64,000 nucleotides of DNA from Actinopolyspora mzabensis (GTDB lineage Bacteria > Actinomycetota > Actinomycetes > Mycobacteriales > Pseudonocardiaceae), in the NCBI RefSeq assembly GCF_900101095.1, contig NZ_FNFM01000002.1, positions 372,001 to 436,000 of the forward strand. Reading direction: 5' to 3'. The position numbers and the translations under genes were made by a program. How positions within the stretch are numbered: position 1 is the stretch's first letter; every line of letters begins with the position of its first letter. The notes beneath the pieces were generated by a model, which worked only from the letters and a program-made list of their open reading frames with translations, had not been told where the DNA came from and ran no database searches. This document shows positions 25,848-34,498 of the stretch, piece after piece.

Positions 25848-26354
25848 TCACCGGAGCGCGCGGTGCATGATGTGCAGCCCCACGAAACCCTTCTCGGGGT
25901 GCTCGAAGGCCTCCGGCACCGTGGTCAGGATCTCGAATCCCAGGGAGCGCCACAGCGCCACCGCCCCGGTGTTGGTCTCCACCACCGCGTTGAACTGCAT
26001 CGCCGAGTAACCGTCGGCGCGGGCCTGCTCGACCACGTGTTCCCCCAGCGCACGGCCGTAACCGCGTCCGGCGTGGGCCGGGTCGACCATGAAGCCCGCG
26101 TTGGCCACGTGCGCGCCGGGCCCGGGGTGGTTGGGGTGGGTCTCGGCGGTTCCCACCACGGTTCCCTCGTCGTCGATGGCCACCACGGTTCGGCCCGGCG
26201 GCAGTCGCATCCACCCCGCGCGAGCACTCGGTTCGGTGGTGTCCCGCTCCCAGCAGAAGGTCTCGCCCGCCGAGACGATGTCGCGCATGAAGCGCCAGAT
26301 CGCGGGCCAGTCGTCGGCCGTCGCCTCCCTGATACGCACGTAACCAGCATCCAT
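25848..26354 (-). CDS. GNAT-family N-acetyltransferase
   Basis: 168 residues. 'VRIREATADDWPAIWRFMRDI' at the N-terminus, 'VVAIDDEGTVVGTAETHPN', 'GFMVDPAHAGRGYGRALGEHVVEQAR' (acetyl-CoA pyrophosphate loop R-G-x-G-R) and 'ALWRSLGFEIL' give a full GNAT fold. It transfers an acetyl group to an unknown amine. ATG 26354 is chosen over an upstream ATG at 26375 because the fold begins straight after it. Cytosolic. Confidence 0.88.
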   Translation of the reverse strand: MDAGYVRIREATADDWPAIWRFMRDIVSAGETFCWERDTTEPSARAGWMRLPPGRTVVAIDDEGTVVGTAETHPNHPGPGAHVANAGFMVDPAHAGRGYGRALGEHVVEQARADGYSAMQFNAVVETNTGAVALWRSLGFEILTTVPEAFEHPEKGFVGLHIMHRALR

Positions 26355-26414
26355 CACCGATGGTCCGGGAGGCAATCGAGGGGCCGGCCGGGAGGCGGGA
26401 ACCCCAGCGACCTC

Positions 26415-27065
26415 TCACGCGGACAGTTCGGCGAGCACCCCGGGCAGCTCGTCGATGCGTTCCAGGCGCCGTTCGGCCAGTCGCAACGCGTCCGCGGCGG
26501 GTGGGAAGTGCGGATTCGGCACGGCGACGACGGTGGTGCCCGCGGCCGCCGCCGAGCGCAGCCCGTTGGAGGAGTCCTCCACCGCCACGCACCTACGCGC
26601 GTCCACCCCCAGCTCGTCGGCCGCGCGCAGGTATACGTCCGGGGCGGGCTTGCCCGCCCCCACCTGCTCACTGGATACGGTGTGGCGCACCACGTCCGTG
26701 AGTCCACCGGTTTCCAGGAACGCCCCGATGATGCGTGGCGGGGCCGAACTGGCGATCGCGACCGGGTACCGCTCGGCCACGGTCCGCACCGTCTCGACGG
26801 CTCCCGGCAGCGTCGGTGGTTCGGCGGCGTAGTGCTCGGCCATCCGGTCGATGACCGTCTCGGCCACCTCTTCGGAGGACAGTCGAACGCCCAGCCCGGT
26901 GACGAGGTACTCGGCCCATTCCGGCGTGCTCATCCCCATCATGCGTTCACTGGCACCATCGGCCCATTCGCCGCCGTGCTGTTCGGTGACCTCGCGCCGT
27001 ATGCGGTCCCAGAGGTGCTCGGAATCGACCAGCACACCGTCGAGATCGAACAACACCGCGGTCAC
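26415..27065 (-). CDS. HAD-superfamily hydrolase (beta-phosphoglucomutase/phosphatase-like)
   Basis: 216 residues. The HAD motifs are present: 'VLFDLDGVLVDSE' (nucleophile Asp), 'IASSAPP' (motif II Ser), 'KPAPDVYL' (motif III Lys) and 'VAVEDSSNGLRSAAAAG' (motif IV). A small helical cap lies between motifs I and II, as in beta-PGM and many sugar-phosphate phosphatases. Start is the GTG at 27065; GTG 27086 is possible. Substrate not predictable. Confidence 0.88.
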   Translation of the reverse strand: MTAVLFDLDGVLVDSEHLWDRIRREVTEQHGGEWADGASERMMGMSTPEWAEYLVTGLGVRLSSEEVAETVIDRMAEHYAAEPPTLPGAVETVRTVAERYPVAIASSAPPRIIGAFLETGGLTDVVRHTVSSEQVGAGKPAPDVYLRAADELGVDARRCVAVEDSSNGLRSAAAAGTTVVAVPNPHFPPAADALRLAERRLERIDELPGVLAELSA

Positions 27066-27170
27066 GCCATCGCTGCCGTCGCCCACGCCGTCGATGGTAT
27101 GACCCGGACGCGGTTCCCGGCTCGCTCGGTGAGCTTGCTCATCCCGGAGGGGCAGCCACCCGGCATGAAA

Positions 27171-27185
27171 GTTAGCATTTCTAAC
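27171..27185. promoter_or_regulatory. palindrome upstream of the MFS gene
   Basis: GTTAG-CATTT-CTAAC, a 5-bp inverted repeat with a 5-base spacer, 33 bases before the MFS ATG in a locally AT-rich patch. It could be an operator; no regulator gene is adjacent. Confidence 0.4.
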
Positions 27186-27218
27186 GAAATACTTCGTCCA
27201 CAAGAGGAGCGCGCGCCC

Positions 27219-28442
27219 ATGAGCGGGTCCGAAGCCACCCCATTGCGCGAGGTGTTCAAGGGGCAGCCCAAGACCGTCTGGATCACCGCGTTCGCGGCCG
27301 TGATCGCCTTCATGGGCATCGGCCTCGTCGATCCGATCCTGCGTTCCATAGCCGAAGCACTCGACGCGGGCCCGGAGCAGGTGACCCTGCTGTTCTCGTC
27401 CTACCTGGGGGTCCAGGTGGTGGCCATGCTGATCACCGGCGCGTTCAGCGCGCGGTTCGGCGCCAAGCGCACGGTGGTCACCGGTCTGGTGCTGATCGTG
27501 CTGGCCACCCTGGCCTGCGCGCTGGCGGGCACGGTCGTACAACTGGTGGCGCTGCGAGCGGTCTGGGGCCTGGGCAACGCCCTGTTCATCGCCACGGCAC
27601 TCTCGGTGATCGTCGGCGCGGCCAGCGGCGGACAGCAGGCCGCGATCCTGCTCTACGAGGCAGCGCTCGGCATCGGCCTGTCCACCGGACCACTGCTCGG
27701 GGCGCTGCTCGGCAACATCTCCTGGCGCGGGCCGTTCGCCGGAACCGCCGTGCTGATGGCCATCGCCCTGATCCTGGCCGTGGGCTTCCTGCCCTCCGAC
27801 ACCGGCAACCGCGGTGAGCCGGTCAGGCTGCTCGACCCGCTGCGCGCCCTGCGGCACGGCGCGCTGCTGCGTACCTCCGTGGGTTCGGCGCTGTACACCG
27901 CGGCCTTCTTCACCGTGCTGGCGTGGTCCCCGTTCGTGCTGGAGTACGGCGCGATCGCCGTGGGGCTGGTGTTCTTCGGCTGGGGTGTGTGCGTGGCGTT
28001 CGCCGGGGTCACGCTGGCCCCGAAACTCGCGAACAGGTTCGGCGAACTGGGCGGCACGGTGCTGGCCGTGCTGCTGTACGCGGTACTGCTGCTGATCATG
28101 ACCATCGACAGCAAGGCCGTGCTGATCGCGGGCATCGTGGTCAGCGGTCTGGTCTCGGGACTGCTCAACACGCTGTTCACCGGTAGCGCCATGAGCGTCA
28201 GCAGGGCTCCCCGCCAGGTGGCCAGCGCGGGATACAACTTCTGCCGGTGGCTCGGCGGAGCACTGGCCGCGACACTGGTCAGCCACATCGCCACCTGGCT
28301 GGACTGGCCCAGGGCACCGTTCGCGGCGGGCGCGGTGGCCTGCCTGATCGCGGCCGGGCTGCTCGCGGTGGGACTGCGCTCGCACGCCACCGATCCGCAC
28401 CGGGTCCCGGAGGAGGCAGCGGTGGTCGGCGAGGAGTTCTGA
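27219..28442 (+). CDS. major facilitator superfamily transporter
   Basis: 407 residues with about 12 hydrophobic helices; the loop 2-3 motif appears as 'GAFSARFGAKRTVVTG' and TM5 carries the motif-C-like 'ALGIGLSTGPLLGALLG', typical of drug:H+ antiporters. So it is probably an efflux pump in the cytoplasmic membrane. GAGGAG lies ~9 bases before the ATG at 27219; an ATG at 27165 would add 18 residues but crosses the palindrome. Divergent from the HAD gene. Substrate unknown. Confidence 0.88.
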   Translation: MSGSEATPLREVFKGQPKTVWITAFAAVIAFMGIGLVDPILRSIAEALDAGPEQVTLLFSSYLGVQVVAMLITGAFSARFGAKRTVVTGLVLIVLATLACALAGTVVQLVALRAVWGLGNALFIATALSVIVGAASGGQQAAILLYEAALGIGLSTGPLLGALLGNISWRGPFAGTAVLMAIALILAVGFLPSDTGNRGEPVRLLDPLRALRHGALLRTSVGSALYTAAFFTVLAWSPFVLEYGAIAVGLVFFGWGVCVAFAGVTLAPKLANRFGELGGTVLAVLLYAVLLLIMTIDSKAVLIAGIVVSGLVSGLLNTLFTGSAMSVSRAPRQVASAGYNFCRWLGGALAATLVSHIATWLDWPRAPFAAGAVACLIAAGLLAVGLRSHATDPHRVPEEAAVVGEEF

Positions 28443-28784
28443 TCAGCCCCGACGGAGCACGCCCCGGCAACGCCCCGAAAACGAGCAACGAACGAGAACC
28501 GCGAGTCCACAACGGATTTCGGCGCGCCCGAGCGCGGGACGGATCGACAAATCGGCGGTGCCGTAAATCACATCGAGAGGTAACAGTGTCGAAAGTGGAA
28601 ACGCTGGGTCGCCTTCGCGCTGTCCGACATCCGGTCGTGGGACGACGCTTTCACCGTTGTGCAGCAGCCGGACTCGACTCACCGTCACGAATTTCCCTGC
28701 CGTTCACGTTCAATCAGCTGGGACCTCGCCTGCCGCGCATAGTGTCGGCACGTCCCACTGACAAAAGCTGTGGAAAGGCAGGAA
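28443..28784. other. intergenic gap before phoX
   Basis: 342 bases with no credible frame. GTTCACGTTCA at 28702-28712 resembles half-sites of the Streptomyces PHO box (GTTCACC repeats at 11-base spacing), but the spacing here is wrong. I see no terminator or other element. Confidence 0.4.
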
Positions 28785-30893
28785 ATGTCCGCCAACTCAG
28801 CCGAACCACGCACGCTCCCGCTACCGCTGCTGGACCACCACTCCGCCAGCCGATCCGCGGTTACCTGCGAATACCGCTGCGGGAACGCCTGCGCGCACGA
28901 CGCGCCGAACGAATCGGACAACAGCTACTTCGGAGACCTGGTGCGACGGGTCGTGAACAGACGGGGCGCGCTGCGCGCGGGCGCGGTGCTGTCCGTGGCG
29001 GCGGGGGCGACCGCCACGGCCGTGGGCACGGCAGCGGCGAACCCGGGGCGGGGAAACGGCCGTGGGCACGGGAACGGTCACGGGAACGACTCGGGCGCCG
29101 CTGCCCTCGGCACCGACTTCGACCCGGTGCCGCCGAACACCCAGGACAGGGTGGTCATCCCCGAAGGGTATGAGCAGCAGGTCGTCATCCGGTGGGGAGA
29201 CCCGGTACTGCACTCGGCCCCCGAATTCGACTTCTGGAATCAGACGCCCGAGGCCCAGCAGGCCCAGTTCGGCTACAACAACGACTTCGCCGGGCTGATC
29301 CCGCTGGACAACGCGGGAATTCACAACCTGCTGGTGGTCAACCACGAGTACACCACCGAAACCCACATGTTCGCCGACTACGACCCGGACAAACCCACCG
29401 AGCAGCAGGTGCGGACCGCCTGGGCCGCGCACGGGATGTCCGTGCTGCTGGTCCGGCGCGACCCGGCACGCGGCGGACTCAGCCCACTGCCGAGCTGGTA
29501 CAGCAGGCGGATCACGCTGCGGACGGAGTTCGAGCTGCGTGGCCCCGCTGCCGGGAGCGAACTGCTCAAGACCTCCGAGGACCCGAGCGGTACCCGGGTG
29601 CTGGGAACCCAGAACAACTGCGCCGGGGGTGTCACCCCGTGGGGAACGGTGCTCTCCGGTGAGGAGAACTTCCACCAGTACTTCGCGCACGCCGACCGGG
29701 TGAGCGACCCGGAGACCAGGGAGCGGATGCGCCGCTACGGACTGGGCACCGGCAGCAGCACCCGCAAGTGGGAACGCTTCGAGAAGCGCTGGGACGCGAG
29801 CCGGGAGCCGAACGAGTCCAACAGGTTCGGCTGGGTGGTCGAGGTGGATCCGCACGACCCGAACTCGACACCGGTCAAGCACACCGCGCTGGGCCGCTTC
29901 AAGCACGAGGGCGCCACGATCCGCACCGCGGACGACGGCCGAGTGGTCGCCTACATGGGGGACGACGAGCGGTTCGACTACATCTACAAGTTCGTCTCCA
30001 GCGGCAGGTTGAAGAACGGCCGGAGCGCCCACGCCCGCAGGCACAACATGTCGCTGCTGGACCACGGCACCCTGTACGTGGCGCGGTTCTCCGGCGACAG
30101 CCCCGCCTCGGAGATCGACGGCAGCGGCGAGCTGCCCTCCGACGGCGAGTTCGACGGCTCCGGTGAGTGGCTGCCGCTGGCCACGGGCGACACCTCGCAC
30201 GTTCCCGGCTTCACGGCCGAGGAGGTCTACGTGTTCACCCGCCTCGCGGCCGACGAGGTGGGGGCGACCAAGATGGACCGCCCCGAGGACATCGAGCCGA
30301 ACCCCTCCAACGGGCGGGTCTACTGCGCGCTGACCAACAACTCCAACCGAGGAGCGGCGGGGCACGCACCGGTCGACGAGATCAACCCCCGGATCGGCAA
30401 CAAGCACGGTCACGTGCTGGAGATCCGCGAGAACCACGACGATCCGACGTCGACCCGCATGTCCTGGGGCCTGTTGCTGGTCTGCGGCGACCCCGAGGAT
30501 GCGGGCACCTACTTCGGCGGGTTCGACAAGGATCAGGTGAGCCCGATCTCCTGCCCCGACAACGTGGCGTTCGACCGGCACGGCAACCTCTGGGTCTCCA
30601 CGGACGGCAACGAGCTCGGCTCGCACGACGGGCTGTTCGCCGTGCCGGTGACGGGCCCGGAACGGGGGCACGTCAAGCAGTTCCTGACGGTGCCCAACGG
30701 CGCCGAGACCTGCGGCCCGATCATCACCGACGACGTCGTGACCGTGTGCGTCCAGCACCCGGGCGACAACGGGTCCGGCCCCTCCGACCCCGGTTCGCAC
30801 TGGCCGGACGGCGGTGACTCCCAGCCCCGCCCGTCGTTGGTCGCCGTGTGGCGCGACCACGGCCACCGCGTGGGCGAGATCGGACGACGCTGA
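28785..30893 (+). CDS. phoX: PhoX-family alkaline phosphatase (DUF839)
   Basis: 702 residues, the normal PhoX size. PhoX enzymes are secreted phosphomonoesterases using Ca and Fe. A long N-terminal leader ends in a Tat signal: 'VNRRGALRAGAVLSVAAGATATAVGTAAANP' includes the twin arginine (~residues 61-62). Downstream motifs of the beta-propeller include 'LLVVNHEYT', 'NNCAGGVTPWGTVLSGEENF', 'KHTALGRFKHEG', 'YMGDDERFDYIYKFVS', 'MDRPEDIEPNP' and 'SCPDNVAFDRHGNLWVSTDG'. Expected outside the cell under phosphate limitation (family knowledge). ATG 28785 is chosen; GTG 28770 is in frame. A hairpin follows 90 bases after the stop. Confidence 0.93.
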   Translation: MSANSAEPRTLPLPLLDHHSASRSAVTCEYRCGNACAHDAPNESDNSYFGDLVRRVVNRRGALRAGAVLSVAAGATATAVGTAAANPGRGNGRGHGNGHGNDSGAAALGTDFDPVPPNTQDRVVIPEGYEQQVVIRWGDPVLHSAPEFDFWNQTPEAQQAQFGYNNDFAGLIPLDNAGIHNLLVVNHEYTTETHMFADYDPDKPTEQQVRTAWAAHGMSVLLVRRDPARGGLSPLPSWYSRRITLRTEFELRGPAAGSELLKTSEDPSGTRVLGTQNNCAGGVTPWGTVLSGEENFHQYFAHADRVSDPETRERMRRYGLGTGSSTRKWERFEKRWDASREPNESNRFGWVVEVDPHDPNSTPVKHTALGRFKHEGATIRTADDGRVVAYMGDDERFDYIYKFVSSGRLKNGRSAHARRHNMSLLDHGTLYVARFSGDSPASEIDGSGELPSDGEFDGSGEWLPLATGDTSHVPGFTAEEVYVFTRLAADEVGATKMDRPEDIEPNPSNGRVYCALTNNSNRGAAGHAPVDEINPRIGNKHGHVLEIRENHDDPTSTRMSWGLLLVCGDPEDAGTYFGGFDKDQVSPISCPDNVAFDRHGNLWVSTDGNELGSHDGLFAVPVTGPERGHVKQFLTVPNGAETCGPIITDDVVTVCVQHPGDNGSGPSDPGSHWPDGGDSQPRPSLVAVWRDHGHRVGEIGRR

Positions 30894-30982
30894 ACCACGG
30901 CGGTGAGCCCCCCCCACCGCGCACCCGGATCGCACCGATGCGCTCCCCTGGTAGGGAACGGTGACGGAAGCGCGACAACCGA

Positions 30983-31020
30983 CCGGTCGTGCCGGGGTCG
31001 AGAAACCCCGGCACGACCGG
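30983..31020 (+). terminator. hairpin terminator after phoX
   Basis: A perfect 16-bp stem (arm CCGGTCGTGCCGGGGT, 30983-30998; complement 31005-31020) with a 6-base loop. It isolates phoX from the SDR gene. Confidence 0.8.
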
Positions 31021-31063
31021 GGCGTGCGGTGTGCACCGTGGTGACGGCGCTACCGTAATCGGG

Positions 31064-31750
31064 ATGACTTCACGACCGACCGCACTGGTCACGGGCGCTT
31101 CACGGGGTGTGGGGGCGGCGGTGGCACACCGGCTTTCCGAAACCCACGACGTGCTGCTCGGTGGCCGCGACGAGGAAACCCTGCGAAAGCTCGCGGCGGA
31201 TCTGCCCGGGGCCAGCCCCTGGCCCGCCGAACTCACCGACTACGAGGGAATAGCAGCGGCGGCGGCCGGGATCGGGGAACTCGACGTGCTGGTGCACAGT
31301 GCGGGCATGATCGAGCTCGGCTCGGTCTCCGAAACCGGGGTCGACTCGTGGCGCCGCACCTTCGAACTCAACCTGTTCGCCGTGACCGAGCTGACCAGGA
31401 CACTGCTTCCCGCGCTGCGGGCCTCCGCCGGCCACGTGGTGCTGATCAACTCCGGCGCGGGCATGACCGCCAAACCGAACTGGGGCTCCTACGCCGCCAG
31501 CAAGTTCGCGCTGCGGGCCTACGCGGACGTGCTGCGCGGTGAGGAAGCCACCAACGGAATCCGGGTGACCTCGGTGTTCCCCGGACGTGTCGCCACCGAC
31601 ATGCAACGCGAGGTACGCGAGTCCGAGGGCGGAGCCTTCGAACCGGAGCGCTACCTGCGGCCGGAATCGGTCGCCGACACTGTGGTGTCCAGCGTTCGGG
31701 CCGGCGCCGACGCGCACATGACGGAGATAGTGCTGCGGCCGGACGGCTGA
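31064..31750 (+). CDS. short-chain dehydrogenase/reductase
   Basis: 228 residues. Classical SDR: 'ALVTGASRGVGAAVA' (cofactor loop), 'LDVLVHSAGMIELG' (NxAG-like, with His-Ser in place of Asn-Asn), catalytic Ser in 'VVLINSGAG', 'SYAASKFALRAY' (YxxxK), then 'TSVFPGRVATDM'. NAD(P)-dependent oxidoreductase of unknown substrate. ATG at 31064. Cytosolic. Confidence 0.9.
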   Translation: MTSRPTALVTGASRGVGAAVAHRLSETHDVLLGGRDEETLRKLAADLPGASPWPAELTDYEGIAAAAAGIGELDVLVHSAGMIELGSVSETGVDSWRRTFELNLFAVTELTRTLLPALRASAGHVVLINSGAGMTAKPNWGSYAASKFALRAYADVLRGEEATNGIRVTSVFPGRVATDMQREVRESEGGAFEPERYLRPESVADTVVSSVRAGADAHMTEIVLRPDG

Positions 31751-31880
31751 CCGGCCGGGACCCGTCCCGGACCCGCGTCGGTCCAGCGTCGGGACTCGGC
31801 CGGTGGCGAGCACCGGCACGACGGAAGCGAGAGGCACCGCATCCCGGCGGAGTCAACCGGTCGGGAAGCCACCGAGTGGT

Positions 31881-33212
31881 TCAACTCTCGATTCGGCGTG
31901 CCGCCGCGCGTGCGGACTTCAACACCGAGTCCCGCTCCACCCGAGTGGGTTCCCCCGCACGCAACACTTGTTCACCGGCCACCCAGACATCGCGCACGCG
32001 GTCGACTCCCGCCGCCCAAACCAGGTTGGACAGGATGCGTTCGTCCGTGGTGTCGGCACCGCGCACGAAAGCCGGGGTGTCCAGGTCCAGTTGGACGACG
32101 TCGGCCCAGCGGCCGCGTTCCAGCACGCCGATGTCGGTACGGTGCAGGGCCTGCGCGCCTCCCCTGGTGGCGGCGAGCAGCAGCTCCGCCGCGCCGACCG
32201 CGTTGGCATCGCCCTCCCGCAGCCGGGCGAACATCCCGGCGAGCTGGATCTCCTCCCGGAGGTCGATGTCGTCGTTGCTGGACGGGCCGTCGGTGCCGAG
32301 CCCGACCGGGATGCCGGCCCGCAGCAGATCGACGAACCGGGCCGTACCGGAGGCGAGTTTCGCGTTGGAACCGGGGCAGTGGGCCAGGCCCGCGTCGTGC
32401 TCGGCGAGGGTGGCGATGTCGGTGTCGTCGAGATGAACCCCGTGGGCTGCCAGGAAACGCCCCTCCAGCACCCCGAGTTCGGCCAACATGCGCGGCACCG
32501 AGCCGTACGAACGTCGCTGCTCGGTGTCCTCGTCCGCGGTTTCGGCCACATGGGTGTGCACCAGCGCGTCGCGTTCGCGCGCCTGTTCGCCGATCGCTCG
32601 CAGGGCCTCCGGCGGAAGGGTGTAGGCGGAGTGCGGGCCGTAGGCGAGTTCCACGCGCTCGCCCGGGCCGAAGCGCAGGCCGTCACTGTCGATCCAACGG
32701 CTGACCCGGTCCACCATGCCCTGCCAACCGCCCAGGTCACCCAGGTCGGGAGTGTCGATCACCGCGGAGGCGATCACCGCACGCGACCCCACTTCGAGTA
32801 TCGCCTCGGCGACGGATTCGGGCGCGAAGTACATCTCCGCGCTGGTGGTCACTCCCGCGCTGAGCATCTCCAGGCTGCCGAGCCGCATGCCGTCCCGGAT
32901 GTCCGAGGCCCGCAGCCGGGACTCGGCGGGCCAGACCGCTTCCCGCAACCAGCGGAGCAGCGGCAGCTCACCTCCGATGCCCCGCAACAGCGTCATGGGC
33001 GTGTGCGCGTGGGAGTTGACCATTCCCGGCAGCAACAGCCCGGGACAGTCCTGTACGACGGTGTTCGGATCCGGTTCGGGAGCCGAGACACGCGGACCGC
33101 AGTAGCCCAGCCTGCCCTGCTCGTCGATGTCCACGACAGCGTCACGCCGGACCGAGCAGGTCTCGTCGCAGGGAAGCATCAGCGGGGCGCGTAGGCGTCG
33201 AGCGATCGGCAT
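31881..33212 (-). CDS. amidohydrolase, methylthioadenosine/S-adenosylhomocysteine deaminase-like
   Basis: 443 residues of the ATZ/TRZ amidohydrolase group. Metal-site motifs: 'NSHAHTPMTLLRG' (HxH), 'AYGPHSAYT', 'VHTHVAET', 'LAAHGVHLDD' and 'LGTDGPSSNDD' (catalytic Asp). 'WLREAVWPAE' is typical of MtaD-type deaminases, which convert adenosine thioethers to inosine forms; guanine- or cytosine-type substrates remain possible. ATG 33212 is chosen because the family begins with the small N-terminal barrel; an ATG at 33227 is in frame. Confidence 0.88.
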   Translation of the reverse strand: MPIARRLRAPLMLPCDETCSVRRDAVVDIDEQGRLGYCGPRVSAPEPDPNTVVQDCPGLLLPGMVNSHAHTPMTLLRGIGGELPLLRWLREAVWPAESRLRASDIRDGMRLGSLEMLSAGVTTSAEMYFAPESVAEAILEVGSRAVIASAVIDTPDLGDLGGWQGMVDRVSRWIDSDGLRFGPGERVELAYGPHSAYTLPPEALRAIGEQARERDALVHTHVAETADEDTEQRRSYGSVPRMLAELGVLEGRFLAAHGVHLDDTDIATLAEHDAGLAHCPGSNAKLASGTARFVDLLRAGIPVGLGTDGPSSNDDIDLREEIQLAGMFARLREGDANAVGAAELLLAATRGGAQALHRTDIGVLERGRWADVVQLDLDTPAFVRGADTTDERILSNLVWAAGVDRVRDVWVAGEQVLRAGEPTRVERDSVLKSARAAARRIES

Positions 33213-33333
33213 GACCGCATTGTCCAACCGGCGACCGGCGGGCCGGAAGCTACCCGGTACGCCTTCGGCCGCGGCGGGGCACCGGTCAATGTCTGGATTC
33301 CTCCCGGGACGGCGGGAGACCGGGTTACCTGTT

Positions 33334-33699
33334 TTATGGCCCGAGTGCGTTCATGATGTGAAACATCACCAGCCCAGCGGCGAGCATGCCGCACGACAGT
33401 GCCGCACAGATCAGTCCCTCGCGAAGTCTTCGCGCGGCGACCGAGAACTCACGGACCCTCCCTCCCGGAACGGCGTCCTGCTGTCGGGAATGTCCCGGCA
33501 GCCGTGGGCTTGCGCCTTCACGGAACTTGTCTCGCGCTCGCGACGGGAGCAGAGCTCGCAGCGGGGTCAACGCTCGCAGCAGGGCCCTGGGGCGCAACAG
33601 GGAGCGGGATTGCAACGAGGTTCGGGATTGCAACGAGGTTCGGGATTGCAGCGGGCTTCGGGATTGCAGCGGCATTCGGGCTTGCGTGTGTCGCGTCAT
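33334..33699 (-). CDS. small basic protein with C-terminal membrane helix
   Basis: 121 residues. The N-terminal half is an arginine/serine/leucine repeat (x-L-Q-S-R-x hexads from an 18-base tandem repeat), then 'FREGASPRLPGH' and 'RLREGLICAALSCGMLAAGLVMFHIMNALGP', a hydrophobic C-terminus of about 22 residues. It resembles a tail-anchored peptide. No recognised family and a weak ribosome site, so only a modest call. The repeat may have arisen by slippage. Confidence 0.35.
   Translation of the reverse strand: MTRHTQARMPLQSRSPLQSRTSLQSRTSLQSRSLLRPRALLRALTPLRALLPSRARDKFREGASPRLPGHSRQQDAVPGGRVREFSVAARRLREGLICAALSCGMLAAGLVMFHIMNALGP
33605..33676. repeat. 18-bp tandem repeat, 4 units
   Basis: CGGGATTGCAACGAGGTT occurs twice identically (33605-33622, 33623-33640), followed by two variants to 33676 and a partial unit to about 33686. 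The unit is a multiple of three and keeps the small - strand frame open. Confidence 0.85.
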
Positions 33700-33838
33700 G
33701 TCCCCAGCATGCGCGCGGTTCGGTGCGCTCACCTCGGCAGTTCGGCCAGAAACGATCCGCCGAACGGCCGGTGCTCGGACACTGCCCGTACGAGGTCGCC
33801 TCCACTCCCCGGGGGGTACTGCGGGATCGCCAGCCCGG

Positions 33839-34498
33839 TCAGTCGTTCATCCGGCCGGTGCGCCACGCCCAGGCCGCGATCTCCACCCGGTTGCGCGCCC
33901 CGATCTTGCCCTGCACCGAGGCCAGGTGGGACTTCACGGTGGAGAGCGACATGTAGAGCTCGCCGCTCACCTCGGTGTTGGTCAGGCCGCGGGCCACCGC
34001 ACGGACCACGTCGTGTTCCCTGCTGGTCAGTTGTTCCCCGGGCTTGTCCGCTTCGCGTTCGCGGTGTGTGCCGGACTCGTGGAAGTGCCTGAGCAACCGC
34101 ACGGTGATCTGCGGCGACACCAGGGCGTCGCCGCGGGTGGCGGCGTGCACCGCTTCCACCAGCAGCGCCGGCCCGGCGTCCTTGAGCAGGAAACCGCTGG
34201 CACCGTTGTTGAGCGCGGTGGCGACGTACTCGTCGAGGTCGAAGGTCGTCACCACGACGACCTTGATGGGGTCGGTGGCCTCCTCGCCCGCGAGCAGTCC
34301 GGTGGCCTCCAGGCCGTCGATGCCCGGCATCCGGATGTCCATGAGGCAGACGTCCGGGCGCAGTTCGCGTGCGAGCCGTACGGCCTCATCGCCGTTTCCC
34401 GCGTCACCGACCACCTGGATGTCGTCCTCGCTGTCCAGGATCATCCGGAAGCCGGCTCGGACCATTTCCTGGTCGTCGGCGATCAGTACCCGGATCAT
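33839..34498 (-). CDS. NarL-family response regulator
   Basis: 219 residues. A receiver domain with 'VLIADDQEMVRAGFRMIL', phospho-acceptor Asp in 'DVCLMDIRMPGIDG' (~residue 54), Thr in 'VVVVTTFDLDEYV' and Lys in 'FLLKDAGP' is followed by a LuxR-type helix-turn-helix ('LTSREHDVVRAVARGLTNTEVSGELYMSLSTVKSHLASV'). The start overlaps the kinase stop (ATGA), so the two are co-translated. Confidence 0.94.
   Translation of the reverse strand: MIRVLIADDQEMVRAGFRMILDSEDDIQVVGDAGNGDEAVRLARELRPDVCLMDIRMPGIDGLEATGLLAGEEATDPIKVVVVTTFDLDEYVATALNNGASGFLLKDAGPALLVEAVHAATRGDALVSPQITVRLLRHFHESGTHREREADKPGEQLTSREHDVVRAVARGLTNTEVSGELYMSLSTVKSHLASVQGKIGARNRVEIAAWAWRTGRMND

Noticed and set aside
26415-28400. A 661-codon - strand frame spanning MFS and HAD
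   Set aside because: Only the last 216 codons are a protein (HAD); the rest is the antisense of the MFS gene.
28702-28712. PHO-box-like GTTCACGTTCA before phoX
   Set aside because: PhoP sites need repeats at 11-base spacing; here the two halves are six bases apart and there is no second unit.
28821-30935. A 704-codon frame antisense to phoX
   Set aside because: Val/Arg/His-rich shadow with no motif; phoX is complete on the other strand.
33605-33676. Possible CRISPR array
   Set aside because: The 18-base units are contiguous with no spacers and there is no cas gene.
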